This document shows positions 25,665 to 34,900 of a stretch of 64,000 bases of DNA, in pieces. The stretch comes from Clostridium_AT radicumherbarum. Its GTDB lineage: Bacteria > Bacillota > Clostridia > Clostridiales > Clostridiaceae. The notes under the pieces were generated by a model. That model did no database searches. It was not told the origin of the DNA and saw nothing but the letters and a program-made list of their open reading frames with translations. The number at the start of each line of letters is the position of its first letter. Position 1 is the first letter of the stretch. The position numbers and the translations under genes are program-made. The stretch lies in assembly GCF_045310525.1 (NCBI RefSeq), contig NZ_JBJHZY010000003.1, positions 186,001 to 250,000 of the forward strand. The letters are read 5' to 3'.

Positions 25665-26359
25665 ATGGCTTTGCGAATAGGGGTAATAGGTCCTACTGAG
25701 AAAGAGATAATGCCTTTTATAAATAAAATAACAAACAAGAAGCTAATTGAACATGCTATGTTAAAATTCTACTCAGGAATTTATAAAGGTGTTGAGGTAG
25801 TATCTGTATTTTGTGGAGTATGTAAAGTTAATGCTGCAATTGCCACACAACTTCTTCTTAGTAAATTTGAAGTTACTCACATTATCTTAACAGGGGTTGC
25901 AGGGGCATTGAATAAGCAGCTTGAGATTGGTGATATAGTTATTTCCAGTGAAATTGCATATCATGATATAGCATCTGGAATTTTAACAGAATATCATCCA
26001 TGGATGGAAGATATATATTTCAGACCAGATATTGAATTGTTAAGGTTATGCAAGAATGTTGCAAATTCAATATCTGTTTCAAGTAAATGTTACATCGGAA
26101 GGATATTACTGGTGAAGCATTTATTACACAAATTGAAAGAAAGAGCCTAATAGAAAACTTTGATCCTCTGTGTGTTGATATGGAAAGTGCTAGTGTTGCT
26201 CATACATGCTATGTAAATAATATACCCTTCATAGTTATTCGCTCAATGTCAGATAACGCAGATGAAAGAGGCTCAGAAACATTTAAAAGTAACATGGAAG
26301 CTGCAGCACTTAATTCAATAAAAGTAACTGAAGGACTTATCCAAAAGTTGGGTATATAA
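25665..26359 (+). pseudogene. mtnN: 5'-methylthioadenosine/S-adenosylhomocysteine nucleosidase, frameshifted
   Basis: The first frame (25665-26150) encodes the N-terminal two-thirds: RIGVIGPTEKEIMPF, VEVVSVFCGVCKVNAAIAT and ILTGVAGALN. The second (from about 26087) continues with TGEAFITQ, FDPLCVDMESASVAH and VIRSMSDNADE, including the catalytic Asp of SMSDNAD and the Glu of VDMESASV. The frames join across 26102-26110 if one base is missing (G-R-I then T-G-E-A). The family hydrolyses MTA/SAH to adenine (EC 3.2.2.9). Either a true single-base loss or a sequencing error. Confidence 0.85.
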
Positions 26360-26533
26360 GTATTATAGCGATGCAGCCAAAAAGGAAAATGCTTTTATGA
26401 TATCTGACTTAAGCAGTGGTTTAGAGCCTCATTATTTTATTTAAGTAACATCAAAATTAAGTAATTCTGAAATATTGATATATAAAGGTGAAGAAAGTAT
26501 TCTTAAATAATATACATTAAAGGATGTGGATAT

Positions 26534-27232
26534 ATGCATCGATTTTTATTAAGTAGCACTCTTAACACACGATTTTTAGGTGGATATTCCATAGATTCTG
26601 GATATGGAACCTCATATAAGGAGTTTCTGCGTAGTGATGTACCAATTCTGGTATCAGATGAGGATATTAAACAATTATTATTCAATAATATAACAACAAT
26701 CGTTGACTTAAGAAGTGATGAAGAGGTTCAAAGCAAGCCTTGTGCTTTAAAAAGTGATAAAAGATTTGAATACCATCATTGTAAAGTACATGGAGATGGA
26801 TGCTTGCCTGCAAGTGTTGAAGCTGTTCCATATTCATACTTTGAAATGGTAGATGAGCAAAAAACTATACTTAATATTATGAGAGTGTTTGCAAAAGCTA
26901 AAGGCGGTGTTCTTTATCATTGTACAGCAGGGAAAGATAGAACAGGAGTAATTTCAGCATTGCTTTTGCTATTAGCTGGTGCTTGTAGAAAAGATATTAT
27001 AGCCGATTATCAAATTTCGCAAGTATATTTAGATTCCATGTTACACGAGTTTTGTAAAGTCAATAAGAATATTGATTTAAATATCATAACTCCAAAAACA
27101 GAATACATGGAAAAATTTTTAGGTATGTTTTTACAAAAATATAACTCTGTAGAAGAATATTTTTCTCAGATTGGTTTAAGTGATAGTGAAATATGGCGAT
27201 TAAAAATGAAATTAGTAAGCTGTACGGGTTAA
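26534..27232 (+). CDS. Tyrosine/serine protein phosphatase (Y_phosphatase3-like)
   Basis: 232 residues. The P-loop is H-C130-TAGKDR136-TG (CX5R), preceded by the family's early TTIVDLRSDEE. A C-terminal YMEKFLGMFLQKYNSVEEYFSQIGLSDSEI is typical of the Siw14/IphP-like group. It dephosphorylates phosphotyrosine, phosphoinositide or inositol phosphate substrates. Start ATG follows AAAGGATGTGG. It overlaps nothing, and the next GNAT begins 47 bases after its stop. Confidence 0.87.
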   Translation: MHRFLLSSTLNTRFLGGYSIDSGYGTSYKEFLRSDVPILVSDEDIKQLLFNNITTIVDLRSDEEVQSKPCALKSDKRFEYHHCKVHGDGCLPASVEAVPYSYFEMVDEQKTILNIMRVFAKAKGGVLYHCTAGKDRTGVISALLLLLAGACRKDIIADYQISQVYLDSMLHEFCKVNKNIDLNIITPKTEYMEKFLGMFLQKYNSVEEYFSQIGLSDSEIWRLKMKLVSCTG

Positions 27233-27279
27233 TAATAACAATGAACTATGAAGTTTTAAGTAATAATGGAGGATATATC

Positions 27280-27822
27280 ATGGCAATAAAACTTGAAAGA
27301 TTTAAATTTGAAGAAATTCCGCAATTAATTTCCTGGTCACCTAGTAAAGAATTCTTACTCCAATGGGCAGGACCATCATATACATTAGAATCAATGGAAA
27401 AACAACTTCGCAATGATATAAATTTAATGTTAGAAGATAATCCTAAAAGTTTGATGTTTAGTGCTAAGCTAAGTGAAAGCAATGAAACAGTGGGACATGT
27501 GCAATTATTGAATATTGATCGAACAAATATGTCTGCACGAATAGGCAGAGTTATTGTAGGGGAAAAAGAAAATAGAGGTAAAGGAATAGGCTTACAAATA
27601 ATTAAGTCTGTTTTAGATATCGCCTTTAATAAGTTGAAATTACATAGGGTTGATTTGGGTGTATTTGATTTTAATAAATCTGCAATTGCATGTTATGAAA
27701 AAGCAGGATTTATTATCGAAGGGAATTTTAGAGAGTGCCGAAAAATGGATGGGCAATACTGGTCGCTGCTAAACATGAGTATACTTGAAGATGAATATAG
27801 AAAAAGGCAAATGGGGAAATAG
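27280..27822 (+). CDS. GNAT acetyltransferase, RimJ type
   Basis: About 180 residues. ATG 27280 is preferred over an upstream ATG at 27193, which lies inside the phosphatase gene; GGAGG is 7 bases before 27280. GRVIVGEKENRGKGIGLQIIKSVLDIAF has the R-G-K-G-I-G loop, and LHRVDLGVFDFNKSAIACYEKAGFIIEG follows. A broad RimJ/SpeG-like acetyltransferase; the substrate is unknown. Confidence 0.88.
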   Translation: MAIKLERFKFEEIPQLISWSPSKEFLLQWAGPSYTLESMEKQLRNDINLMLEDNPKSLMFSAKLSESNETVGHVQLLNIDRTNMSARIGRVIVGEKENRGKGIGLQIIKSVLDIAFNKLKLHRVDLGVFDFNKSAIACYEKAGFIIEGNFRECRKMDGQYWSLLNMSILEDEYRKRQMGK

Positions 27823-27922
27823 TATACTAGCAATTATCAAGCTTTATTCTCATTTATATATGGAGCTTTTTTATTATTGTACATTTGTAAACTCAAAGAT
27901 TAGTTTGTGAAGGTGGAAAATT

Positions 27923-28813
27923 ATGAGTCAGTCAATTTGGAATGAAAGACTAGAGTTTTTAAAAGCAATACGAACTGGTTGGTGTAATGATGATTATATT
28001 GAATTTCTTGTAGAAAAGGTTTGGAAAATTAGGAAGCCTGTAAATATCATTGATTTTGGTTGTGGTTTTGGATATGTGGGGTTACTATTACTACCGATAT
28101 TACCTAAAGGAAGTACATATACAGGTATAGATATTAGTGATACGCTTCTTGATGATGCAAAATATGTTTTTAAAGATTCAGAATATAACACCAAATTTAT
28201 TAAAGCAGATTTAAATGAATATGCACCTACTGAAAGTTACGACATTGCAATATCACAAGCAGTTTTAAGACATATTCCTAATGGAAAGAATATTCTAGAA
28301 AAGATGATACAATCAGTTGTAAGAAATGGGTTAGTTGTTTGCATGGAGGGTGACTTGGAAATAGAAAAGACAGGTCAGTATTTTAGCGGCTTAGATTATA
28401 TTGAGCTTGGCATGATACCTTTACATAGAAAAATGTATAAGAAAGAATTGGAAGATGGAGGTAGAGATTATCGACTGGCAATAAAAATTCCTATATATAT
28501 GCAGGAATTAGGATTACATGATATCGGGGTTAGAATGAACGACAGAGTTAAATTTATTAATCCACATGGAAATGAACAAGAGCATGCCAAACATTTTGAC
28601 GCCATGGCAACTGCTTGGGGATGGAATAAACAGTTATCAGAGAATAAGAGAATAGATTACATAAATTCTCTAATTAATAGAGGCCTAAGTAAGCAAGAAG
28701 CTATGAAGTATGTAGATGGTGAGTCAAAAATAGGGGAATATGTGATGAGCAATAAAGATAGTGCCTATATTATTCAAGCACCATGTACCCTTATATCTTA
28801 TGGGATAAAATAA
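27923..28813 (+). CDS. Class I SAM-dependent methyltransferase
   Basis: 296 residues. Motif I is VNIIDFGCGFGYVGLLLLPIL, beta2 ends TGIDISDTLL and motif II is YDIAISQAVLRHIPNGK, so the SAM site is complete. About 120 extra C-terminal residues form a lid-like domain. It resembles Methyltransf_25/31 proteins. GAAGGTGG site before ATG. Acceptor unknown. Confidence 0.86.
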   Translation: MSQSIWNERLEFLKAIRTGWCNDDYIEFLVEKVWKIRKPVNIIDFGCGFGYVGLLLLPILPKGSTYTGIDISDTLLDDAKYVFKDSEYNTKFIKADLNEYAPTESYDIAISQAVLRHIPNGKNILEKMIQSVVRNGLVVCMEGDLEIEKTGQYFSGLDYIELGMIPLHRKMYKKELEDGGRDYRLAIKIPIYMQELGLHDIGVRMNDRVKFINPHGNEQEHAKHFDAMATAWGWNKQLSENKRIDYINSLINRGLSKQEAMKYVDGESKIGEYVMSNKDSAYIIQAPCTLISYGIK

Positions 28814-28862
28814 TAATAACTTTATACTTATGAGATTTTAGATAGAATAGGGGGAGATTAAT

Positions 28863-29558
28863 ATGAGCATAACATCAGAATGGAACTCAAAGCAAAAACA
28901 TTTGAAAGAGATTATCAGAAAACCTGAATTGTTTGATGAGGCAATGAAACTTTTTCTTGAGATGCATAAATCAGTGCACTTTTCAGAAGTAAGCAATTCC
29001 AAAGTGTCTACTTTAATGGATAAATTATGGGAGGGGCTGCAAATTAATGAGTTTGCTGTTATGCCTACACAAAAGGATGAAACCATAGCGTGGGGAATTT
29101 GGCATATAACTAGAATTGAAGATTTGACAATCAATATTCTTGTAGATGAGTCGAAACAAGTTTTAAATGATAAGTGGCTTATGAGGATGAATACGAAAAC
29201 CACTGATACAGGCAACGCCATGAATGAGGATGAGATTATGGATTTCAGTAAAGGGATAAATATTGATGCTTTGAAAGCATATCGTATCGCTGTCGGGCAG
29301 AAAACACAGAAAATACTTTCATCTCTTAAAGCCGAGGATTTGAAAAGAAAAGTCAGACATCAACAACTTACTAAAATTTTGAACGAACATGGAGTATTAG
29401 AGCATCCGGACAGCATTTGGCTGCTGGATTTTTGGGGCAAGAAGGACATAGCTGGAATAATACTTATGCCCATCACAAGACATCAGATTATGCACATAAA
29501 TGCGGGATTTAATATCAAGCAAGCCTTACAAAAGAAAAAAGAATTTTACCGCATATAA
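28863..29558 (+). CDS. DinB-superfamily protein
   Basis: 231 residues. DETIAWGIWHITRIEDLTINIL carries the H-x-x-R-x-E-D signature of DinB/YfiT four-helix bundles, whose three His bind a metal. A second His cluster (ITRHQIMHINAGF) near the C-terminus completes the usual H-x-x-x-H. Members act as thiol-dependent transferases (bacillithiol S-transferase) or are uncharacterised. GGGGGAG site before ATG. Confidence 0.78.
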   Translation: MSITSEWNSKQKHLKEIIRKPELFDEAMKLFLEMHKSVHFSEVSNSKVSTLMDKLWEGLQINEFAVMPTQKDETIAWGIWHITRIEDLTINILVDESKQVLNDKWLMRMNTKTTDTGNAMNEDEIMDFSKGINIDALKAYRIAVGQKTQKILSSLKAEDLKRKVRHQQLTKILNEHGVLEHPDSIWLLDFWGKKDIAGIILMPITRHQIMHINAGFNIKQALQKKKEFYRI

Positions 29559-29600
29559 AATTAGAAATATGAGCATAACATTGGTTTGTAACATTCTCGT

Positions 29601-29716
29601 ATTGTAAACTACATGGAAGGAAATTTCGAGGGTTAATATTACGCTTTTAGAGAGTAAATGACCTAAAACATCAAAAAACAATGTACTGCAGTTCGTCTTA
29701 GCTAAGGCGATATTTT
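29601..29716 (+). repeat. Terminator-promoter repeat, copy 5 (degenerate, no promoter block)
   Basis: Shares the 5' half (GTAAACTACATGGAAGGAAATTT, CCTAAAACATCAAAAAACAA) with the full copies. The hairpin is replaced by TCGTCTTAGCTAAGGCGA with a T-run, and the TATAATCTATATATAGG block is lost. A GNAT gene starts 26 bases later. Confidence 0.5.
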
Positions 29717-29741
29717 AACATTTTATACGAGGAGAACTTAT

Positions 29742-30293
29742 ATGAAAAGTTTAGGAACTAAAAAGATAGAAACTAAAAGACTTATATTGCGTCAGTTTGA
29801 AATATCAGATGCTAATGATATGTACAAAAATTGGGCTAGTGATGATGAGGTAACTAAATTTTTAACTTGGCCAACTCATTCAGATGCAGAAATAAGCCGT
29901 AGAGTAATTGAATCATGGATGAAAGACTATATGGATGATAAAAACTACCATTGGTGTATTGAACTCAAAAGTACAGGAGAAGCCATTGGAAGTATTGGTG
30001 TTGTCGACTATAAAGAAAATATTGAAGCTGTGGAAATAGGTTATTGCATAGGCAGTAAATATTGGAATAAAGGTATCACTACAGAAGCTCTTAAAGCCTT
30101 AATACAATTTTTCTTTCAAGAAGTAGAGGTTAATCGTATAGAATCAAGGCATGATCCACTTAATCCAAACTCGGGAAAGGTAATGCAGAAATGCGGTTTA
30201 AAATATGAGGGAACAAGAATAAAAGCGGATAGAAACAATACAGGAATTTGTGATGTTGCAATGTACGGGATATTAAACCCTATAAAAAATTGA
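29742..30293 (+). CDS. GNAT acetyltransferase, RimJ/RimL type
   Basis: 183 residues. Opens ETKRLILRQFEISDANDMYKNWASDDEV, the standard RimJ/RimL start, with VEIGYCIGSKYWNKGITTEALKALIQFFF (beta4 and acetyl-CoA loop) and RIESRHDPLNPNSGKVMQKCGLKYEG. It ends VAMYGIL, as in the family. Preceded by the degenerate repeat copy 5; GAGGAG lies 8 bases before ATG. Confidence 0.88.
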   Translation: MKSLGTKKIETKRLILRQFEISDANDMYKNWASDDEVTKFLTWPTHSDAEISRRVIESWMKDYMDDKNYHWCIELKSTGEAIGSIGVVDYKENIEAVEIGYCIGSKYWNKGITTEALKALIQFFFQEVEVNRIESRHDPLNPNSGKVMQKCGLKYEGTRIKADRNNTGICDVAMYGILNPIKN

Positions 30294-30422
30294 TAAATTT
30301 ATTCAGTTAGTTGATCCATCCTGTATAAGGTGGAGTTGATTTCAACATTAATACAAAGTTAAGATTACATGAAATGATGATTATTTTTATGAGATAGTTT
30401 TTATAATAAAGGAGATAGAGTT

Positions 30423-31067
30423 ATGACAGAATTCTGGGAATCTAGCTTTATAGAAAATCAAATGATGTGGGGGTTAGAACCTTCAGACTCAGCAATCTTG
30501 ACAAAGGACTTTTTCCTTGAAAAGGAAGTTAAGGATATATTGATACCTGGTATTGGATATGGTAGAAACGCAAAGGTTTTTATTGACAACGGAATAAATG
30601 TAACAGGTATTGAGATTTCAAAAACAGCGATTGATTTAGCAAGGCAAAATGGGCTTAATTTTAGTATTTTTCATGGCTCAGTAACCGATATGCCTTTTGA
30701 TAGCAAACTTTATGACGGCATATTTTGTTATGCACTTATTCACTTATTGAATAATCCTGAGAGAGAGAAGTTTATTAAAGATTGCTATAATCAATTAACG
30801 CCAAATGGATATATGATTTTTACTACTATTTCAAAAGAAGCTCCAATGTTTGGAAAGGGTAAACGACTTGGTAAAGACTATTTTGAGACAATGGATGGAG
30901 TAAAAATGTTTTTTTATGATTCTGACTCCATAAAACAGGAATTTGGAAAGTATGGATTAGTAGAATACTCCGAAATTGTTGAACCACATAAGAATAAGGA
31001 AAATAAACCTCCATTTAAATTTATAATGATAAAATGTAAAAAAAACTATAAGTTTGAGACTGCCTAA
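30423..31067 (+). CDS. SAM-dependent methyltransferase (TehB/thiopurine-like)
   Basis: 214 residues. KDILIPGIGYGRNAKVFIDNGINVTGIEIS contains a Gly-rich SAM loop (PGxGYGRN) followed by an acidic beta2 end; MPFDSKLYDGIFCYALIHLL is motif II. The lineup resembles TehB/thiopurine-type methyltransferases that methylate metalloid oxyanions or thiols, though no tellurite genes are nearby. Ends at a compact terminator. Confidence 0.82.
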   Translation: MTEFWESSFIENQMMWGLEPSDSAILTKDFFLEKEVKDILIPGIGYGRNAKVFIDNGINVTGIEISKTAIDLARQNGLNFSIFHGSVTDMPFDSKLYDGIFCYALIHLLNNPEREKFIKDCYNQLTPNGYMIFTTISKEAPMFGKGKRLGKDYFETMDGVKMFFYDSDSIKQEFGKYGLVEYSEIVEPHKNKENKPPFKFIMIKCKKNYKFETA

Positions 31068-31079
31068 GCAGTCTTTTTT
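31058..31079 (+). terminator. Terminator of the TehB-like methyltransferase gene
   Basis: GACTGC (31058-31063) / GCAGTC (31068-31073), loop CTAA, followed by TTTTTT. The stem overlaps the stop codon. Confidence 0.85.
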
Positions 31080-31215
31080 GTTCTAATATCATTTTTTTAT
31101 TTTCAAAATTATGCATTTGTAACATAGCCATTATTGCTATGAGGAATTTTTAAATTCAATTTGTATAGAACAACTAAAAAAAACACCAAAAAAACACAAT
31201 TATTCAAGAAATATT

Positions 31216-31255
31216 GTAGGAATATGTAATATTGTGGTATATAATCAATATAAAT
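31216..31255 (+). repeat. Promoter-only relative of the dispersed repeat (copy 12)
   Basis: GTAGGAATATGTAATATTG, then TGGTATATAATCAATATAAATG, about 75 bases before the chemoreceptor ATG. The block parallels the GGAATATGTAATATTATGG promoter variant of copies 10 and 11. The CTATATATAG palindrome is degraded and no terminator hairpin precedes it. Confidence 0.45.
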
Positions 31256-31331
31256 GTAATTAATAAATTAAATACTTTAAAACTGAATTTAGAAATTTTT
31301 AAATTATACTTTGATTTGAGGAGATAAAAAT

Positions 31332-32480
31332 ATGATTTCTATAAGTGGAATAGAATATATTAAAGGTATGTCTGAAACTCAGACAAATATGATACCAGGT
31401 GGTGTTATGTATTTGATCTGTGATGAAGAAGCTATTAATTGGAGAAGTGCTTCTCATGAATTTGATTTGGACATATTTCAAATTGGGGAAAAGCTAGATA
31501 TAAACAGTATAACGGTTAAAGCTATGAGGGAAAAGAAAACTTTAATAGAAAATGTTTCACGTTCTTTATATGGGACGAGGTTAAAGATTGTAGCAGAACC
31601 TATCGTAAATGATGAAGGACAAGTTGTGGGGGGGTTCATTTCTATATTTCCAGTTACACATCCAGTAGTAAAAGCCTTTAAGGATTTTGCACCAGTTCTA
31701 TCCGAAATGTTTGCAGATGGTATTGAAATGTATGTTACAGACTTAGAAAAATATACAGATTCACAGAATTCAAAAAAATTTGATATTGAAGTAATAGACC
31801 CTGGTGTTATTCTAACAGAGGATATGCCTCCAGCTATTGTAATAAAAAATAAAAAGACCTTTACTAAAGAATATGATGCTTCTGTATTTGGTGAACCATG
31901 TATTATGACATGCTGCCCTTTGTTTGATGAAGATACAGGTGAGGTAGTTGGAACCTTTGGTATGGCAGTTCCTAGATATATAGCAGAAACCTTAAAAGGA
32001 ATGTCTAAAAGTTTAGAAGATAGCCTTACAGAAATAGCTTCTACTATTGAAGAATTAGCAGCATCTGCATCTAATATACATGCAAATGAGCAGGATCTTA
32101 ATAGCAGCATTAATGAAATAATAAACATATCTCAAGAAATAAATGAAATATCCACATTTATAAAAGGAATAGCAGATAAAACTAATATGCTTGGATTGAA
32201 TGCTGCAATAGAGGCAGCAAGAGCAGGCGATGCAGGGAGAGGCTTTGGAGTTGTTGCAGACGAAATTAGGAAATTGTCTGAACAGTCTAGAAGCACAGTT
32301 CCTAAGATTCAAGAATTAACTAAAAAAATTGTAGCTAAAGTAAATGAATCTAGTGAAAAGAGTCAAAGTTCTTTGGCCTCAAGTCAGGAGCAAGCTGCTG
32401 CTGCGGAAGAGATAACATCAAGCGTCGAGGAAGTTACTTCTATGGCAGGAAAATTATATGAAATCTCACTTAAATTATAA
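31332..32480 (+). CDS. Soluble methyl-accepting chemotaxis protein
   Basis: 382 residues, with no membrane segment. Residues about 1-215 form a two-lobed sensor region (the VVGGFISIFPVTHP and VVGTFGMAVPRY repeats look like PAS/cache-like units). The C-terminal signalling hairpin has the conserved tip LNAAIEAARAGDAGRGF with VVADEIRKLSEQSR, followed by a short return arm that ends early. It probably signals to CheA from the cytoplasm; the ligand is unknown. It is far from any other chemotaxis gene here. Confidence 0.87.
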   Translation: MISISGIEYIKGMSETQTNMIPGGVMYLICDEEAINWRSASHEFDLDIFQIGEKLDINSITVKAMREKKTLIENVSRSLYGTRLKIVAEPIVNDEGQVVGGFISIFPVTHPVVKAFKDFAPVLSEMFADGIEMYVTDLEKYTDSQNSKKFDIEVIDPGVILTEDMPPAIVIKNKKTFTKEYDASVFGEPCIMTCCPLFDEDTGEVVGTFGMAVPRYIAETLKGMSKSLEDSLTEIASTIEELAASASNIHANEQDLNSSINEIINISQEINEISTFIKGIADKTNMLGLNAAIEAARAGDAGRGFGVVADEIRKLSEQSRSTVPKIQELTKKIVAKVNESSEKSQSSLASSQEQAAAAEEITSSVEEVTSMAGKLYEISLKL

Positions 32481-32539
32481 TATTTAATAATAGGCGGCAT
32501 GTTTTAGAAACTGGTATTAAAAATGTGCCACCTCATTCT

Positions 32540-32700
32540 TATAATTTAAACTACATTCAAAGAAATTCTTGGAGAAAACCCTACACGAATAAATAGTAAA
32601 GGACCTGGAACATCAACTAATAAAATTTTGTAGTCCACCTTGGTAGGTGGATTTTTTATATAGAATAGTGTAAGAATATGGGTTATAATCTATATATAGG
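32540..32700 (+). repeat. Terminator-promoter repeat, copy 6 (full length)
   Basis: Full-length copy closely matching copy 1 (ACTACATT, TTCTTGGAGAAAACCCTA, GGACCTGGAACATCAACTAA). Hairpin CCACC / GGTGG and T-run, then GGGTTATAATCTATATATAGG. It stands 61 bases before the DUF89 gene and may also terminate the chemoreceptor transcript. Confidence 0.8.
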
Positions 32701-32760
32701 TTATAAAAGTGTTAAATATCATATTAAATAAGTCAATATTAAAACTAAGAAGGTGCAAGT

Positions 32761-33624
32761 ATGAGAATGCATGATAAATGTTTGCCATGTATGATCAACC
32801 AAGTTATCAAAGTGGCAGACATTACAGGTGTTGATAAAAAGGAAGAGTTATTGAGGGAAGTTTTTACCTATCTCAGTAAAATAGATTTTGAGACAACCAC
32901 TCCAGAAGTTATTGGAGAAATTTTTGACATGATAAAAAAGCATACAAATAATCCGGATCCATATAAAGAAACCAGAAATTACTATAATACAATGTTTCTG
33001 GAATTGTTACCTAAATTTGAGGTGAAGATTGAGCAAGCTGTGAATCCGTTTCAATTAGCAGTGCGATATGCCATTATTGGTAATATCATAGATTTTAATC
33101 CTATTCACAATATATTATTAGAAGATATTTTTGATTACTTTGAAAAAATGGAACAGTTAGAGTTAGCAAAAGATGATTCTAACGCACTAATGAAAGATAT
33201 TTTAAATTCAAAAATATTATTATACTTAGGTGATAATTGTGGAGAAATCTGCTTGGACAAAATTCTTTTAAAGAAAATAAAAGAAAAGAATCCTAATGTT
33301 AAAATATTATTTGGAGTAAGAGGCAAACCTGTTGTAAATGATTCTATAGCTGAAGACGCATATGCTGTAGGAATTGATGAATATGCAGAGATTATAGATA
33401 ATGGGGATGGTTCTCTCGGGACTGTTCTTAATCGGACAAGTCCTGAGTTTAAAGAAGCCTATAAAAAGGCTGATATAATAATTGCTAAAGGGCAAGCTAA
33501 CTATGAATGTTTGAGTGAAGAAAATAAAAACATCTATTTCCTGTTAATGACCAAATGTGATGTAATTGCAAATGATATTGACGCTCCGGAAAAGAAGATG
33601 ATTTGCATGAAAAACAAAGTTTAA
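32761..33624 (+). CDS. DUF89-family (ARMT1-like) protein
   Basis: 287 residues. N-terminal CLPCMINQ (CxxC), then ILLYLGDNCGEICLDK with the acidic metal-binding Asp and Asn, and FGVRGKPVVNDSIAEDA. A late DIIIAKGQANYECLSE and FLLMTKCDVIA complete the DUF89 pattern. Characterised relatives are metal-dependent phosphatases that remove damaged sugar or cofactor phosphates. GAAGGTGC site before ATG. It lies directly after repeat copy 6. Confidence 0.85.
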   Translation: MRMHDKCLPCMINQVIKVADITGVDKKEELLREVFTYLSKIDFETTTPEVIGEIFDMIKKHTNNPDPYKETRNYYNTMFLELLPKFEVKIEQAVNPFQLAVRYAIIGNIIDFNPIHNILLEDIFDYFEKMEQLELAKDDSNALMKDILNSKILLYLGDNCGEICLDKILLKKIKEKNPNVKILFGVRGKPVVNDSIAEDAYAVGIDEYAEIIDNGDGSLGTVLNRTSPEFKEAYKKADIIIAKGQANYECLSEENKNIYFLLMTKCDVIANDIDAPEKKMICMKNKV

Positions 33625-33711
33625 GAAGCAATTTTAATGATTATATATGTAATAAATTTAAGTTTATAATTCTGTATAGGGTTTAAAAACAAACAAAAAA
33701 GGAGAAACATT

Positions 33712-34686
33712 ATGGAAGAATTTACTATTGCTCTTTTGATAGATTCAGATAATATTGGAGCAAAATATATTGATAGCATCCTAGGTGAACTTGCGAAGTA
33801 TGGTAAAGTTACAATTCGGCGAATGTATGGTGATTGGTCCAAGGATAGATTAAAGCCTTGGTTAGAGAAGTCTTCTCAGTTTTCACTTACACCTATAATG
33901 CAATCTAATGATACTCCAAGAAAAAATGCATCAGACATAGGACTTGTTATTGATGCCATGGATATATTATATTCAGGGAAGGTAAATGGTTTTTGCATTG
34001 TATCTAGTGATGCTGATTTTAACAAACTAGCAAAAAGATTACGTGAATCTGGAAACTTAGTGATAGGTATTGGAGAACAAAAAACACCAGAAGCATTTCG
34101 TGCTTCTTGCGAAAAATTTATTTCTTTAGATATTATAGATGAAGAGACAGATATAGAAGATGTGAAACTTGATACAGTGCCTCACAATAATGACTCTAAT
34201 CAAAAATATTTAGAAGAAAAATCTTTTACCCCAAAGAGTGTTATTGAAAAGTCTATTTTTAATATGGTGTTGGATAGTGGTATGGATTCCATGGATCTTG
34301 GAGAAATAGGACAGAGGATAAATAATATGTTTCCGGATTTTGATGTAAGAAATTATAATTACACAAAATTGTCTGAACTGTTAAAGGAGTTTAATAACCT
34401 TTTCTTAAATAATAAGGAGAATAAATACTGGGTTTCCATAAGAATGATAACAGCAGAAAATATTAGAGAAATTAAAAATACAATAGTTATGATATTTAAT
34501 AAAAAACGAATCTCAAAGATGAATATTGGGGAATTGAAAAAAGAATTATCTAATGATATTCCAAATTTAGATATGATGGTAAAAAATAGTGGAGTTACTA
34601 AGTTCACTGTATTTCTAGATAAGAAAGTTGATATTATTAAAATTAGTGGTAATAATGCTGAACTTATAAAAAAGGCTGATGTATGA
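33712..34686 (+). CDS. NYN-domain ribonuclease-like protein with C-terminal OST-HTH/LOTUS
   Basis: 324 residues. The N-terminal NYN/PIN-like domain (LabA/DUF88) shows FTIALLIDSDNIGAKY, RRMYGDWS, NASDIGLVIDAMDIL and GFCIVSSDADFNKLA, the acidic residues of the nuclease-type centre. After about residue 165 a linker leads to two helical modules (FNMVLDSGMDSMDLGEIGQRI ... YTKLSELLKEF) matching OST-HTH/LOTUS RNA-binding domains. RNA degradation or processing is likely. AAAAGGAG site before ATG. Confidence 0.82.
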   Translation: MEEFTIALLIDSDNIGAKYIDSILGELAKYGKVTIRRMYGDWSKDRLKPWLEKSSQFSLTPIMQSNDTPRKNASDIGLVIDAMDILYSGKVNGFCIVSSDADFNKLAKRLRESGNLVIGIGEQKTPEAFRASCEKFISLDIIDEETDIEDVKLDTVPHNNDSNQKYLEEKSFTPKSVIEKSIFNMVLDSGMDSMDLGEIGQRINNMFPDFDVRNYNYTKLSELLKEFNNLFLNNKENKYWVSIRMITAENIREIKNTIVMIFNKKRISKMNIGELKKELSNDIPNLDMMVKNSGVTKFTVFLDKKVDIIKISGNNAELIKKADV

Positions 34687-34801
34687 GCACAATATGAAGA
34701 GAAGTTAATTTGGTAAACATTGCAGAAATAGAACTATATTTTTTAATAAACATTATTAATATTGTGAAGCTAAATTAAAGTAAGGGTTGTTTTTGTTTAA
34801 G

Positions 34802-34840
34802 AAAAGAATGCTAATTAATTTATTTAATTAGCATTCTTTT
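34802..34840. terminator. Bidirectional terminator between converging genes
   Basis: Perfect 17-bp inverted repeat, AAAAGAATGCTAATTAA (34802-34818) and its complement at 34824-34840, loop of 5. A- and T-tracts on both sides serve the NYN gene (plus) and SulP gene (minus). Confidence 0.88.
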
Positions 34841-34900
34841 AAATAAGCCAGATTAAAACATATAAAGGTAATTAAAATATTAGTTTGAGGTTGTCTATAA

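Noticed and set aside
31478..32128. Long antisense open frame over the chemoreceptor gene
   Set aside because: No ribosome site; arises from codon bias of the MCP gene on the other strand. The plus-strand frame has a complete signalling-tip motif.
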